The notes under the pieces: generated by a model
What the model saw: only the letters and a program-made list of their open reading frames with translations
Database searches by the model: none
Told to the model about the DNA's origin: nothing
Assembly (NCBI GenBank): GCA_902806565.1
Contig: CADCXA010000044.1
Coordinates: forward strand, 310,001-374,000
Source of the DNA: Hypoxylon rubiginosum
Lineage: Eukaryota; Ascomycota; Sordariomycetes; Xylariales; Hypoxylaceae
Direction of reading: 5' to 3'
DNA length: 64,000 bases
Position numbers and translations under genes: made by a program
In this document: positions 13,125 to 23,669 of the stretch, piece by piece
How the letters are laid out: every line of letters starts with the position of its first letter
How positions within the stretch are numbered: position 1 is the stretch's first letter

Positions 13125-15333
13125 GCTGAGGAAATGGCTAGCTACGTATACAGATAAAAATATATATGCTCCGATATTTGCTTAGTATATGAAGTAGGAT
13201 AATTACAACAAAAAAAGGCGAAGATGAAGAAAAGACAGACGTCAAGAGTAGAAGAATGTAAAAGTCGGTTGTTGGCGCAGCGCCATTCTAAAGCATTTAA
13301 AAGCTGGCTCGGCCGACGCAGCTTTCTTACCGAGTACCATTCAACGTAATCTCGCAGAGGGCTGGTATAAAATTCGACATGTGATTCTCGAAGGACCCCG
13401 AGTGCCCATTCCCCATTCCTTAAACCCACGCCGCAAACAGCCACTAAACCGCTAAGGATCGTTGGCATAGCTTACTACGGCTGCACTAAACCGAGCTATA
13501 AGCCACTCAGCGACTCGCTATTGGCAATGATAGCTTCCTACATTATTACTCGCCTTGGTTATGTCTCAATTGTATTATACATACCTAGGCCTAGGCAAGC
13601 CCCGTTATCTCCACAATAGCCTAGGTCGAAAGGAGACCTAACAAATCTCTGGGGTTCGTGGGGAAAGGGACGGGAATTGTATGACTTGGGAATATTTCGG
13701 CTTCCCGTATCATTACTCGTGCCATGTGCTCCAAGTGGTCACTAGACTCTCGTTCGTTTCAATTAGGTCCTTGTTAATTGGCATGTGATAAAAGTCGGAG
13801 CTGAGAATGTGGTGGACTCGCAGACTTGTTAGGGTGTATTAGTGATGTCATCAGTAAAGAAATCCCCTTGAGGTGTGAGGCCAATTGGAAAAGCGAGAAA
13901 TGAATTATTACCGGGGTTTCGTGCTGCCGAGGTTCTATATGAGGACCCACTCTACAGGTCACCTGCGTCGGGGTTCCTTTTATATGGTACCAGCTGCTAG
14001 CCTGCAGCAGACTTGCCAGCTTAACAGCTTAGCTTACGGCCTTCCGTAACTGTAACAAGATTCACGGGTAGGTACTGCTACCTTCTACCCGCGGGCAATC
14101 GAATGAAGGGGCTTACCTGAACTTGCCCGACTCGAAATAGCGGGGCTGTCGGAGCAAGCACGTGATATTTGCCCAGCTACTCCGGAATATCTACGATGCC
14201 TAGATGCCTGGAAGCTTTGTTAGCTAGTATCCAGGTGGTGAGGTTGCTATTTAAATAGCCACGGACTTGAGCCGCTTACTTTCTTTTGGTGATGCTACTC
14301 TTCGTCCCCAGTTAAAAGGAGAAAGTCATTAGCGACAAACACAATATGCCCTCGCATAGAGAATGGAAGATGTGATGCGGAACATCAGTTCACCTTTTAC
14401 CACCTTATTAAGGCCAAGACTTGAAAATAAAAACCCTTTGAAGCAAAGCTCATGACGAGGCCACCAAGACTCATACCCTATTCATATTCTCTTACTTGCA
14501 CAGTCTATTTTAATGCAAGAGTTTTTAGGCATTGACTAATTGAACAGTCACTAGGTATACGGTATTGCCTGATACAATACATTACCAAATTGTTTCGAGC
14601 CGAATGGGACGATGAACTAATCGTTACAGCTATAGCGGATCTTCGCGCGTACAAGCGCTGTCACGAAGACACTTCACGGTTCCAGACGGCTATTTAAGCG
14701 CTGGCGTCTCATCTTCCGTTGCACAGCGGCCAGTCAACCATCTTCGTCAGCCAAGCGGGCGACAATTCCCAAAGCTCGGACCACTTCTGACCCATCCCTT
14801 CGATTGGTTGGCGATGCTTCAATAGGAAAGTCCCGAATTAGAAGTCATTGTTTCAACTCATAGAAGCGACGGGCACCTCAAAGGCCCTGTCTCCATCTCT
14901 TCTTTGTCAACCCTGTCGCAAGAGTTCCACGTTGGCGCTTGTGGTCTTTCCGCTGAATCACTGATCAAACGATGGCAGTATTTTCCATTGTATTTGCATT
15001 TAAATATCAGCGTGGTTTCCTGTAGTATTCACGCAGAATGGCTATTTCTTTTTCATGATCATTGGTACATGCCTGCACGACACTGGTTGTCTTCAGTTTT
15101 CAGTTCACTCTGCACTCCTTCCATAATAACATAATAATTCGAGAATTCGATATCTAATAAGACTTTCCTTTTTATTTTCTTCTAGCATCATCATCTACAG
15201 CATCACAGCCTTTCCTTCCCTCCTTTTAGAGTACAGTACTACATAGTACATTCCCGGCAGACTCGCCAGTCTCCCTTCCAAAAACAACAGAACGTAAAAC
15301 CAAACAAAATCGAAGAAGAAAAAATCCGCCAAA
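13125..15333. other. 2.2 kb intergenic region; no supported gene
   Basis: The region lies between two divergently transcribed genes and should hold both promoters. Short ORFs (13142-13468 and 13774-13962 on minus, 14904-15134 on plus) lack recognisable motifs or splice partners. Palindromic CCTAGG-type words occur near 13582. The last 150 bp before the next ATG are C/T-rich and then A-rich (CAAAATGACT context), a common fungal core-promoter and leader pattern. Confidence 0.5.
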
Positions 15334-15939
15334 ATGACTATCAAATCCTTCGTCACCCGATTCAGCAAGGGCGCTGCCACAAAGCAAGTCTACGTGTACG
15401 AGATGTGGGCGCGCTGGGTCGCCCGCGCCATCCAGTTCATCCTCGCCATCATCGTGTGCGGCCTGTACGGCAACCGCGTCGACCGCGACCGCAAGGACGG
15501 CAACCCGCAGGCGGCCGCGTGGGTGTACGCCCTCTTCGTCGCCGGCTTCACCTGCGTAACCTGCGTCGTCTACGCCGTGCCGAACCCGTTCAAGGGCCTG
15601 CAGCCGCACCGCCTGTTCGCCTGGGACCTGATCCTGTTCATCCTATGGATCGCCGTCTTCGGCGCCTTCGCCGCCATCTTCCTCAAGCGCGACGAGGACG
15701 AGTACCAGGGCACCAGCGTAACCCTCATGAAGTGCGCCGTCTGGGTCGACCTCGTCAACGCGCTCCTCTGGTTCGGTACGGGCACCTACGGCGGCGTGCG
15801 AACGCTCCTCGGCAGGAAGGTCAACGGCAAGATCGACGAGTATACGGGTAAGGCCGAGGACGCGATCAACGCCAAGGTTGACAAGGGGCTCCACAACTTT
15901 AGCATGAAGCTCAACCCCCAGAACAAGGAGACCGTGTAA
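15334..15939 (+). CDS. MARVEL-like four-helix membrane protein
   Basis: A single-exon gene of 201 aa, starting at an ATG in good context (CCAAAATGAC). Four hydrophobic segments are visible at about residues 29-46 (ARAIQFILAIIVCGLYG), 62-82 (AAWVYALFVAGFTCVTCVVY), 95-117 (LFAWDLILFILWIAVFGAFAAIFL) and 131-150 (KCAVWVDLVNALLWFGTGTYGG). A charged C-terminal tail of about 45 residues follows. The four-TM plan and the W/R-containing first helix match fungal MARVEL-domain proteins, which sit in the plasma membrane or in vesicles and affect membrane organisation. The assignment rests on topology and general resemblance only. The GC-rich third positions suggest a well-expressed gene. No partner gene is adjacent. 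Confidence 0.8.
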   Translation: MTIKSFVTRFSKGAATKQVYVYEMWARWVARAIQFILAIIVCGLYGNRVDRDRKDGNPQAAAWVYALFVAGFTCVTCVVYAVPNPFKGLQPHRLFAWDLILFILWIAVFGAFAAIFLKRDEDEYQGTSVTLMKCAVWVDLVNALLWFGTGTYGGVRTLLGRKVNGKIDEYTGKAEDAINAKVDKGLHNFSMKLNPQNKETV

Positions 15940-17040
15940 GACTAGGATCGCATGGGACGAGATAAGAGGAGGAGGAAGTTCGGGGTATTGCATCGCAAGG
16001 AATAAGTTCGGTTTGGTTTGGTTGTCAGCATTCATATGGGGCGTTTAATGGACACAGCATTGCGGCAGGTTGCATTTAGATCTCTTGCCAGGAAAGCCTT
16101 CCGACTCGGAAGCTAGGTCTTGGGACATGTCTTATTGGGCTATTCTATCTCGTGAGTCACGATAGGCCTAATTCTAATGAAATCACTCTATCCACATCCC
16201 CCCTACGTGAACCTGGGTAGTGAAAGATGGTAGTGCTGTAGGTACTCTCCTGGCCGCCTGTACGGGGGCCAAGGAAAATCCGAGTTGAGTAGTCGTAGTT
16301 CGAGTACAACGCTCCCATTAGGAAATTCCTTCCTAGTACCATCCGGCATATCCCTCGTTCGTACCGTTAAAGACTCAGTCCCATTCCATCCATCAAGTCC
16401 ATTTCCCCGCCAGATCTTCTCTAGGCCTAACCACCCTCTCCGGCCCACGCCAGATTTTGAAAGCCACAGCAAACCTGTCAACTCTGCCACTCCCTCGTCG
16501 GCATCATATTGGTCGGACAACTCGTCCACTGACCAGACGGCCTCTTTGCTGACAACCTGCTCGTCGACGAGGATAAACGGGTCGCGGCATCCAGCCTTGT
16601 CTTCCTTCGTGCGGGTGTACGAGTGCGGTCGGTTTAGGTAGGTAGTCTTCGGGCGCCTTCCGTATCTCCATCACAGTGCAGAACAGCGCGTAGACGCCGA
16701 ACTTGAAGACCTTCTTGTACGCCCCTGAGCACCTACGCACTGAACAAAGGGATGTTTCCTGCGGCAAGATGAACACTATATTGGTGGCGACTAAGGAAAT
16801 TTTCTTGGTATGTTTGGACAATTTCACATATAACCCACGAAAGGATGGTCTGAATTAGAGACTGGAATTTACACTCATTAACCTAATAAGAATCTACCGA
16901 TCTAAGAGTGCCTATACTGAAAACCCAAAAGTTGCTTATAGGGGTCCCTGTAGATAATCGCAGGGGAGATTTAGACAGAAAGGGGGGAAATCACTCCATG
17001 TACTTCCCTCCTACGAACCACGTCCTACCTAGGTAGGCAC
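15940..17040. other. 1.1 kb between convergent genes, with a possible decayed exon
   Basis: The MARVEL-like gene and the amidoligase-like gene face each other here, so both 3' ends lie in this stretch. On the minus strand at about 16203-16670 one frame stays open for roughly 155 codons and reads like protein (for example RDPFILVDEQVVSKEAVW), but no good start is seen. A second coding-looking stretch in another frame lies just upstream (about 16640-16730). This may be a decayed or intron-rich small gene. The evidence is too weak to model it. Confidence 0.3.
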
Positions 17041-18660
17041 CTACGAGTCGCGTCTGCGTCTCCGAGTAAAAACCGAGGAAACGAAATCTTGAATCTGATC
17101 GAAGCGGCGCTTCCTAGAGTTACTAGGCTCAGGAGGGGGCACTCGAAACGTGCCCGCGACCTCGTCTATGATCTCGATACCGCGGTCTCTCGCGTGGCGC
17201 CGCTGGATGACGCGGGCCTCCTCGACGAGACCCATGTCGTACAGGATGTCGAAGACGTCGTACCACTCGGGGTGCTCCTCGGCCTGGTCTGTGTCGACGG
17301 CCCACTTGTACAGCTCGCCGTAGGACAGCCGGCTCGCGAAGTCGGCGACGCCGACGGAGATCTTGATGTGGGCGAGGACCTCGTCGACGTCGAGCGTGCC
17401 CGCGGGCTGTCGGAACTCGATCGTCCGCTTGTCTTGGGCCGGCATTCGGTACATCACGCCGTACGCCTGGAAGTTGTACGCCGAGCGACCCCACCTGGTG
17501 TTTTCATGCAACCCCGAAACGATGGGAGCGCTCTGGCTAGCGAGAATTTGTAGCATGCCGGTCGGGATATCTAACGGCATCTCCCTATCCGTACCCGGAG
17601 CCAGGTTTTCATCTGGCTGATCCAAAAGAAGAAAATCGACGCAGTTCTCGAAATCCTGTAAACTGAAATTATAACCAGGAAGGGTACCTCGTTTGAAAAC
17701 AGCTGGGAAGTCTGGGGCTCTTATTCGCGTCTCTCTCAAATCCGGGTATTTCACTTCCACCTCTTCCTCTTCCTCTTCCTCTTCCTCTTCCTCTTCCCCT
17801 GCCTTTCCTTCTTTCTCTTTCTCTTTCCTCTCTCTCTCTTCCTTTTCTCTTTCTTCCCTTTCTCTTTCTTCCCTCTCTTTCTCTTCCCTCTTTCTCTCTA
17901 GCCGCTCCGCCTGTTCTCTTACAATATCGTCGGTATCCACCGGTTCTGCTTCGTCATCTATTGGATTACCTTGCAATCCTTCGTATCTTTGCCTTGCTAA
18001 ATCAGGGGTCGCGCCGTGCGCGAGATTGCTGTATAGCCGATTACTTGGACAATAATCGTTATTTCGCCGATTTTCAGGGTGCATTTGTGCTAAGATGGGG
18101 TCAGCAGCGTATAGGAAAGCGCCAATTTTGCGCAAGTGCTCAAACGGAATATGGTCCCAGCCTCGACCGTAGTGGACATGTAATCCTGAGCTTGGGGGGG
18201 AAATGATCCACCAAGATGAAGTGAGAGCGTTTACAACTGCGCGTACCTCGTCGAAGGATTTTTCGGTGGCCCATAAGGCCGGCGATGTGATCTCGACGTC
18301 GTGCCAGAAAAGCTGATCGCGCCTATCGCTGGCCATCCGGACGGATTCATCCCTCTTCACTTCCCATTCCATGTAGTCCTCTATGTGGCTGTTTACGATC
18401 TCGTCATTATCTAGTTCATCGCGGGAGTTAATGACGTGGTCTCCTCTATGGCCTTCTAATGCTGTTGCGATAGTGTTCTGCAATCGATGCCTTATGAGGT
18501 TTTCTAAAGCAACCGCACCATCCCCTCTACGAAACTCGATTGGCCCGGCCCTTGAATCACTCGATGCGAACTGTGGAGGTGGGGGGCCGGGTTCGTATTG
18601 AACGGCTATTACGAACTCCAACTCGACACCAAAACTACTTCTGATTTCTTCCGAAGCCAT
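17041..18660 (-). CDS. Amidoligase-like protein (ATP-grasp/COOH-NH2 ligase type)
   Basis: A single-exon gene of 539 aa. Three blocks match the Amidoligase_2 (PF12224) pattern: FGVELEF at residues 10-16, SSGLHVHYG near residue 160, and TIEFRQPAGTLD near residue 420. These are the conserved acidic and His/Arg positions expected in the glutamine-synthetase-like COOH-NH2 ligase fold. Between the second and third blocks lies a highly charged insert of about 60 residues, first Glu/Arg/Lys repeats and then a pure poly-Glu run. The DNA of this insert is a near-perfect CTTCCT array (about 17760-17810 on plus). The C-terminus is basic (SRKRRFD and FTRRRRRDS), which may be a nuclear signal. Family members are thought to form amide bonds between carboxylates and amines, but fungal substrates are unknown to me. 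Confidence 0.75.
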   Translation of the reverse strand: MASEEIRSSFGVELEFVIAVQYEPGPPPPQFASSDSRAGPIEFRRGDGAVALENLIRHRLQNTIATALEGHRGDHVINSRDELDNDEIVNSHIEDYMEWEVKRDESVRMASDRRDQLFWHDVEITSPALWATEKSFDEVRAVVNALTSSWWIISPPSSGLHVHYGRGWDHIPFEHLRKIGAFLYAADPILAQMHPENRRNNDYCPSNRLYSNLAHGATPDLARQRYEGLQGNPIDDEAEPVDTDDIVREQAERLERKREEKEREEREREEREKEERERKEKEKEGKAGEEEEEEEEEEEEVEVKYPDLRETRIRAPDFPAVFKRGTLPGYNFSLQDFENCVDFLLLDQPDENLAPGTDREMPLDIPTGMLQILASQSAPIVSGLHENTRWGRSAYNFQAYGVMYRMPAQDKRTIEFRQPAGTLDVDEVLAHIKISVGVADFASRLSYGELYKWAVDTDQAEEHPEWYDVFDILYDMGLVEEARVIQRRHARDRGIEIIDEVAGTFRVPPPEPSNSRKRRFDQIQDFVSSVFTRRRRRDS

Positions 18661-19179
18661 TATGTGAGGTTTTGGTGATATTTGATAGAGGATAAATATC
18701 GATTTGCTTAGAGTCGAAACAAACGTCTAAGTTTAATAGCTTACTCGCCCAGGTAGGTACCAGGTACTTATGTGTCTATAGATTCGAATGAAACTTTTGA
18801 CAAGAATTGAAAGATGAGAGTGCGTTCCACTTATAGGAATATCAAACTCGTAAAACATACTTGGTCAATAAACATTGCGATTGTTGTTATACCTAATCCA
18901 TAATTCAACACAACTCCATTGTTTATAAGCGTAGCTTCTTAGTACCTAGATAGCTATTGTTTTTAACTGTACCGTATCACCTTAGCCGAGAGGTAGGTAG
19001 ATATATTATATGTAGGCATATTGTTGGTTTTGTATTATGTGGTCCACCCTAATAATCGGTATCATTTTTCAAGAGTGGTAAGAAATCCCAAGTAGACCTT
19101 AGTCGTAACTAACGTTTAAGATGAGTTTAACTTATAGGTCACGATGCTTAGGTATTGCCCGAGTTTACGAGGGTTATTG

Positions 19180-19504
19180 TGTCGTGTTTTTTTTTGTAGG
19201 GAGCTCGTCGCCCAAATAGGAAAGTAAAGTTATGACCACCTTCTGGCCCATGCATTGAAAAAAAAAAAAAAGACGACAGCCAATTAGGTTAAAGCCCAGG
19301 CGCCGCCGCTTGCAACGCAGCGCCTGGGCAGGGTGGGAGGGGGTGGGGGGTCCAGGGGGAGGGGGGGGGGCCTTAGGGCCCCCCCTCCCCCCGGAAGAAA
19401 TGGAAAAAAGATCTGCCAGGCTCCAAGCTATTACTAAGGCTATAAGGTTATATAAACGAGGGCTATTATACACCGCCCGGGCCGGTGCCTCACGTGTATA
19501 CTAG
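19180..19504. repeat. GC-rich repeat relic with hairpin and G-runs
   Basis: This has an A run at 19258-19271, a 10-bp perfect inverted repeat (GCCCAGGCGC at 19294, GCGCCTGGGC ending at 19329), then a G-rich tract at 19327-19372 with at least four runs of three or more G, then a C-run. It abuts an AT-only block. The combination looks like part of a mobile element or other repeat that escaped RIP next to a part that did not. The class is unknown. Confidence 0.5.
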
Positions 19505-19975
19505 CTTATAATACTTTAAATAAAAAGTAAATAATATTTTAAATAATAGTTAAATTAAATTAATCGTATAATTGGTTTAATTAATAATTAATTTAATTTA
19601 AATTAATAAATTAAAAATTTTTAAAAATTTAATTAGTTTAATTAAAATTTTTTTTTAATTAATTATATAATAAATTAAAAAAAACTATAATAAATTTATT
19701 TATTATTTAATTTAAAAATATTTAATAAATATAATTTATTATAAAACTTAATAAAAATTATAATAATTTTTAATGTTTTTAAAGGTTTTTATTTTTTAAT
19801 ATAAATTTTAAAATTTATAAATTTTTTTTATTAATTAAATATATATAAATATTTAAATATATATTAAACTAATTATAAATATTTTTAATTAATTAAATAT
19901 TATTTATATATTTAATTTAACTTTATTTAATTTAAATAAAGGTTTTTTAATTAACTTAATTAATTTAATTTAACC
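19505..19975. repeat. Small AT-rich RIP-like block
   Basis: About 470 bp nearly free of G and C, with the same TAAATTTAAT texture as 1-10330 and no ORF. The edges are sharp on both sides. It is probably a short repeat copy mutated by RIP. Confidence 0.75.
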
Positions 19976-20447
19976 GCTAGCTTCAGAAACTGGAGGTTAA
20001 AACTCTGTAAGAATGTGTACCTAGGTACCTAGGTATACCCCTATTGTACCGAATGGAACGTCAGTCGCGTATGCACAAATGCATATATGCCCTAGTCTCG
20101 GCAGCTGACCTGCCAAGAGACTCGGGCTTGGGGGTTATGCAGGTATATGCAGGTCGCCAGCCAATCAACTTAGTCGCTTATTGCTGTTCATGTTTGTTAG
20201 GTACCAGTCGCACGATCCTAAGCCTCCATTGTCCAGCTCCGCCAACTTTCAGGCGCCGCACCATCTAGGTAGGTCTATATAACGGCATGTTTATTCGGTA
20301 CCCTGTCACTAGAGTAAGTTCGTCTCGCACCACCTACGAGCTTGTCTAGATAGAGCAACTCACAGACCGAAGCTGCTCAAGACCCGTACGATCTCATCAG
20401 TCTCATCAGTCATCCAACGCCACTTCACACCATCAATCTCGCCCATC

Positions 20448-21026
20448 ATGAACCCGGACGTCAAGCGCGTGGTGGCCTTCTGGTTCGACCGCAACCCTAT
20501 AGAGTGGATAATTGCCCCCGATGGTCTCGACGCCCAGATGAAGTCCGAGTTCGGCGACCTCGTCCTGAAGGCCCGCCGCAACGAGCTGGACGACTGGATC
20601 GCGGAGCCGGAAGCCAGCCTTGCGCTGGTGGTGCTACTGGACCAGTTCTCGCGGAACCTCTTCCGCGGCTCTCCGGACGCCTTCAGCGCCGACGCCAAGG
20701 CCTGGGACACGGTCACCAAGGCCGTCGCCCGCGACTTCGACAAGCAGGTCACCGTCATCCAGGCCTCGGCCTTCTACATGCCGCTGCTGCACCGGGAGTC
20801 CCTCATCTCCGTCATCGCCGCCCGCTGCCTGTTCGAGGCCCTCAAGCCGAGGTGCGCGACCGCACAGGAGCATGAGTGGGTGGACATGGGCTTCGAGGCG
20901 TCCAAGAGGCACCTGCAGCAATTGGAGCGCTTCGGGAGGTACCCTACTAGGAATGCCCTTCTGGGCCGGAAGAACACCGAAGCTGAGGATGAGTTTTTGA
21001 AGGAACATAAGCCTAGTCTCAAGTAG
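20448..21026 (+). CDS. DUF924 family protein
   Basis: A single-exon gene of 192 aa. It matches the DUF924 (PF06041) family, also common in bacteria: the N-terminal VVAFWFDR stretch, the central LDQFSRNLFRGSPDAFSADAKA block and ASAFYMPLLHRESL. These are the family's most conserved positions (LDQF.RN, FYMP..H.E). The fold is predicted all-helical and TPR-like, and the biochemical role is unknown. Length agrees with the family, so it looks intact. The start is the first in-frame Met (CCCATCATGAACCC). Its 3' end faces the end of the neighbouring O-methyltransferase gene, so it is not co-transcribed with the cluster and probably marks its left border. Confidence 0.88.
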   Translation: MNPDVKRVVAFWFDRNPIEWIIAPDGLDAQMKSEFGDLVLKARRNELDDWIAEPEASLALVVLLDQFSRNLFRGSPDAFSADAKAWDTVTKAVARDFDKQVTVIQASAFYMPLLHRESLISVIAARCLFEALKPRCATAQEHEWVDMGFEASKRHLQQLERFGRYPTRNALLGRKNTEAEDEFLKEHKPSLK

Positions 21027-21352
21027 ACGAGGCTCCCCATCTAGATTGCTGCCTAGACCGGTAAATGCTGGGAAGGGTTAACTAGTTTGATGTTGGGAAT
21101 TGACGTTAGAGATGAATATACGACCAGCGCGAAATTGAAGGATATGTTCCGGCTGTTGATATAGTTCCATGACAGTGAATTTGCTGAAAAGAAATCAGAA
21201 GCCCTGGAAACGGAGTCACTTGCTCAATGGGTTTCTGGCTTAAAATGCTTCAACGTCATAAAAGTCGGTAAATTACTGTATTCTTATAAAATCACCTGGT
21301 TACCACAGGAAAATAGGCAACGGCAATCTGCGTTGGTTAATAAAAGGGAAGC
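21027..21352. other. Convergent 3' intergenic spacer
   Basis: 326 bp between two gene ends that face each other. It should contain both polyadenylation regions. No ORF or repeat was seen. Confidence 0.5.
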
Positions 21353-22873
21353 TCAGTTTTCCGACCTATCTGCGCCCTCCCACAGAAATTCGAGAATTCC
21401 CATAGCTGAACCCGTAGGTTCGATGACACTCTTCAACACAAACGCCGGATCGGCCTCTTTAAACAAGGCCTTCCAGTCAGCCAAAGTCCTTTCTCGGGCG
21501 TTGAAGGTATAAGCCATCTCTAGATCCATCGCCCTGTCGCACAATCAGGAAGAGTCAGACTAACCTTCTCTCATAGAGCTTGGAGATGTGAGGCTACATA
21601 CCTAAAGTCCATTTCCTTCCACTGGGCCACGGTCCCCGGTTCCGGCATGATCGCCTCCTGTACGATCAGTCTTGCATTAGGCTTCAGTGCGGGTATCTGT
21701 GCCCTAAGTATCCGAATGCAGTACTGATCTGACCAGTTATGGAAGACCCAACGGAAGAAAAACGCATCACCATGAACGGTCTGGCGATCCATCAAGTCAT
21801 GAGCCATAAAACGAACTCTATCATCTGGATCCCCTGCATCGGCATTCTCGACCACATTAGCCATATCTTGCACCACGACGTGGAGATTCTTGTATCGATC
21901 CGCAAGTGCTAGCGCGAAGTGACCTTTGGCGCCGCCTACATCGACAACTTGGGCTTCGCCTAGGGAACCCCAATCGTAGTAATCCGTGGCATAAGTGAGG
22001 TCAAACTCGGGCTTCGATGTCATCACCTTCATCGCATTAGCAAAACGGACAGCTCGCTCGGGACTTTGTCCAATGACGTCGAAAATCGACCCCGTCGTAT
22101 TATTTGCCAGAGTAAAGCCCTGTAAGAAATAATTAGCGGGGGTTCTTTCACGAACAAGCGAGCGCAAGGGTAATACCGTCTCGTTGGGTTCTTGAGAGCC
22201 TGGCCACTTCTCAAGGGCTTCAGCTAGCTGGGAGAAACAAAGTCAACATCCTGTCTAAACTCCCAAGTGCCGGATGCCTTACTTTTCCCCCTGCAGGACC
22301 CAGTTCCTCCGTGCCAGCTCGCACCCAGTCCCTAATATCGGGTCTGGCTAGCAATCTCGATGCTTTCGTGTGCGCCACCACACCGGGCTCCGGCTCACGA
22401 AAGATACGCATCGTCATAGCATGACGGACGATGCGGCTAACCATCTGCTCCGTCAGGGACGTCTGCTTGGCAATTTCCGCAAACGAGACCTGACCATCAG
22501 GCGGTATGAGACTGGCAATGCCGAAGCGAGCGATGGTCTGCAGGCATGCCGACTTGTCACCCTGTTACGTCGACTGCGTTAGCTATCTAGTCAAGCGGCA
22601 GAGCGAATATCTTGGCGAGGAATAACACACCCTGGAAGACCGATGTATAATGTTCAACGGTTCTGTAAGCAAGTCGTGTAGCTCTGCTGTGGCATCAATG
22701 ACGGCATTCTGAGCCTCGGCGACGTCCAACGGAAGCGGAAGAGGAGAAGCATTCTCGTCGAACGAAGGCAAGGGCATGCCTTGGGCGTTCAGGACTTCTT
22801 GGATCTTGGCCACCGAGTGGTTTATGGTGGCGGCAAGCTGGATGATTCGCGGGATATACTCGTTTTGGTCCAT
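21353..22873 (-). CDS. SAM-dependent O-methyltransferase (cluster)
   Basis: Five exons on minus (22873-22631, 22561-22283, 22227-22177, 22119-21602, 21533-21353) give about 423 aa, the usual size for fungal class-II plant-type O-methyltransferases. The N-terminal half carries a winged-helix dimerisation domain (VSFAEIAKQTSLTEQMVSRI). SAM motif I is VVDVGGAKGHFALALA. The motif with the catalytic base is FFRWVFHNWSD, with His in the expected place, followed by LKPNARLIVQEAIMPEPG. The enzyme would methylate a phenolic or enolic hydroxyl, with SAM as donor. It is divergent from the NRPS-like gene across a shared 0.8 kb spacer, so the two are probably co-regulated. The 51-bp exon 3 is the least certain, but its phase and splice sites fit. 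The substrate is not predictable from sequence alone. Confidence 0.92.
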
Positions 22874-23669
22874 TTCGGCTGACAGGGAGGATAGTGATAC
22901 GTAGGGGCTAGAAGGGGGAAAGAGGAAAGACGAGCTAGGAGTGAAGCTCTTAACATCCGCGCGCTACGAATCTACAACCTAAGGGGCTATGAGCCAAGCC
23001 CACCGCAAGACAAGGCGTATACCAGCACTTACCAATGATAAAAACCCCGTATTCAATAAAATATACATAATTTTATAAATATGTGCTTATTGAGTTTCTT
23101 TTGGATTTAACAGCCCTCGTAATTCCGGCGAACTATCTTGTTCCTTAAGCGCTTCGCTTCGTACCCCGGCGCCCCGGCACCCCACGCACAATGGGACCAG
23201 GATACTCAGCCCCCAACTCCGTAGATAGGCAGATTAGGGCATTACCAACAGCTCTACTTTGATAGGCGGCACTATGTAACACTGTGCGGCTATCGTAATT
23301 GATGAGAATAAATAAGCAGGACGTAGTAGTGGGCGTCGCCTAGCTTCTCCTCAACTCGATAATGACACGCTCGGCGTCTCTTTACATCTGACTACGGATG
23401 TATTCCTTGAATCGGACATATCTTCGCTAGAGATCTGCAATTCAGCCCTGCGGCAGAGGAAGGACCTCGTACTCTACTATGTAGGTAGCTATAAGATGTA
23501 TCTATACGCATTCCTAGCTCGAAACTTGGGGGCTTGGAGGATTCATGAACCGGATGACGAATGACCATGACAACATAAGATAGCAACAGAGGGCACCCAG
23601 ACCGCTTATCACAGCGCCCTTCAACAGCAGCTTACTGCAGAGTCCAATCGTCTGCCACCACTTTCTGCC
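22874..23669. promoter_or_regulatory. Bidirectional promoter region between O-methyltransferase and NRPS-like gene
   Basis: A 796-bp spacer between divergent starts. It includes a short AT-rich stretch near 23040-23100 and a CCAAT box shortly before the NRPS-like ATG (about 23643). No ORF here is convincing. A shared promoter is an inference from head-to-head arrangement. Confidence 0.5.

Larger units (their letters stand above)
18661..20447. other. Gene-poor stretch with a repeat relic
   Basis: The first about 500 bp is presumably the promoter of the amidoligase gene. A GC-rich block (19180-19500) is followed by an AT-only block (19505-19975), each listed separately. From about 19980 composition returns to normal, with CCTAGGTA palindromes at 20020-20037 and the presumed promoter of the DUF924 gene. 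ORFs such as 19174-19473, 19310-19504 and 20044-20268 are not supported as genes. Confidence 0.55.

Noticed and set aside
20504..21000. Long Arg/Pro- or Ala-rich ORFs in other frames of the DUF924 gene
   Set aside because: They are GC-rich shadows of the real gene, with no recognisable domains. The same applies to the other-frame ORFs in 15405-15851, 17129-17494, 24342-25340 and 26240-26731.
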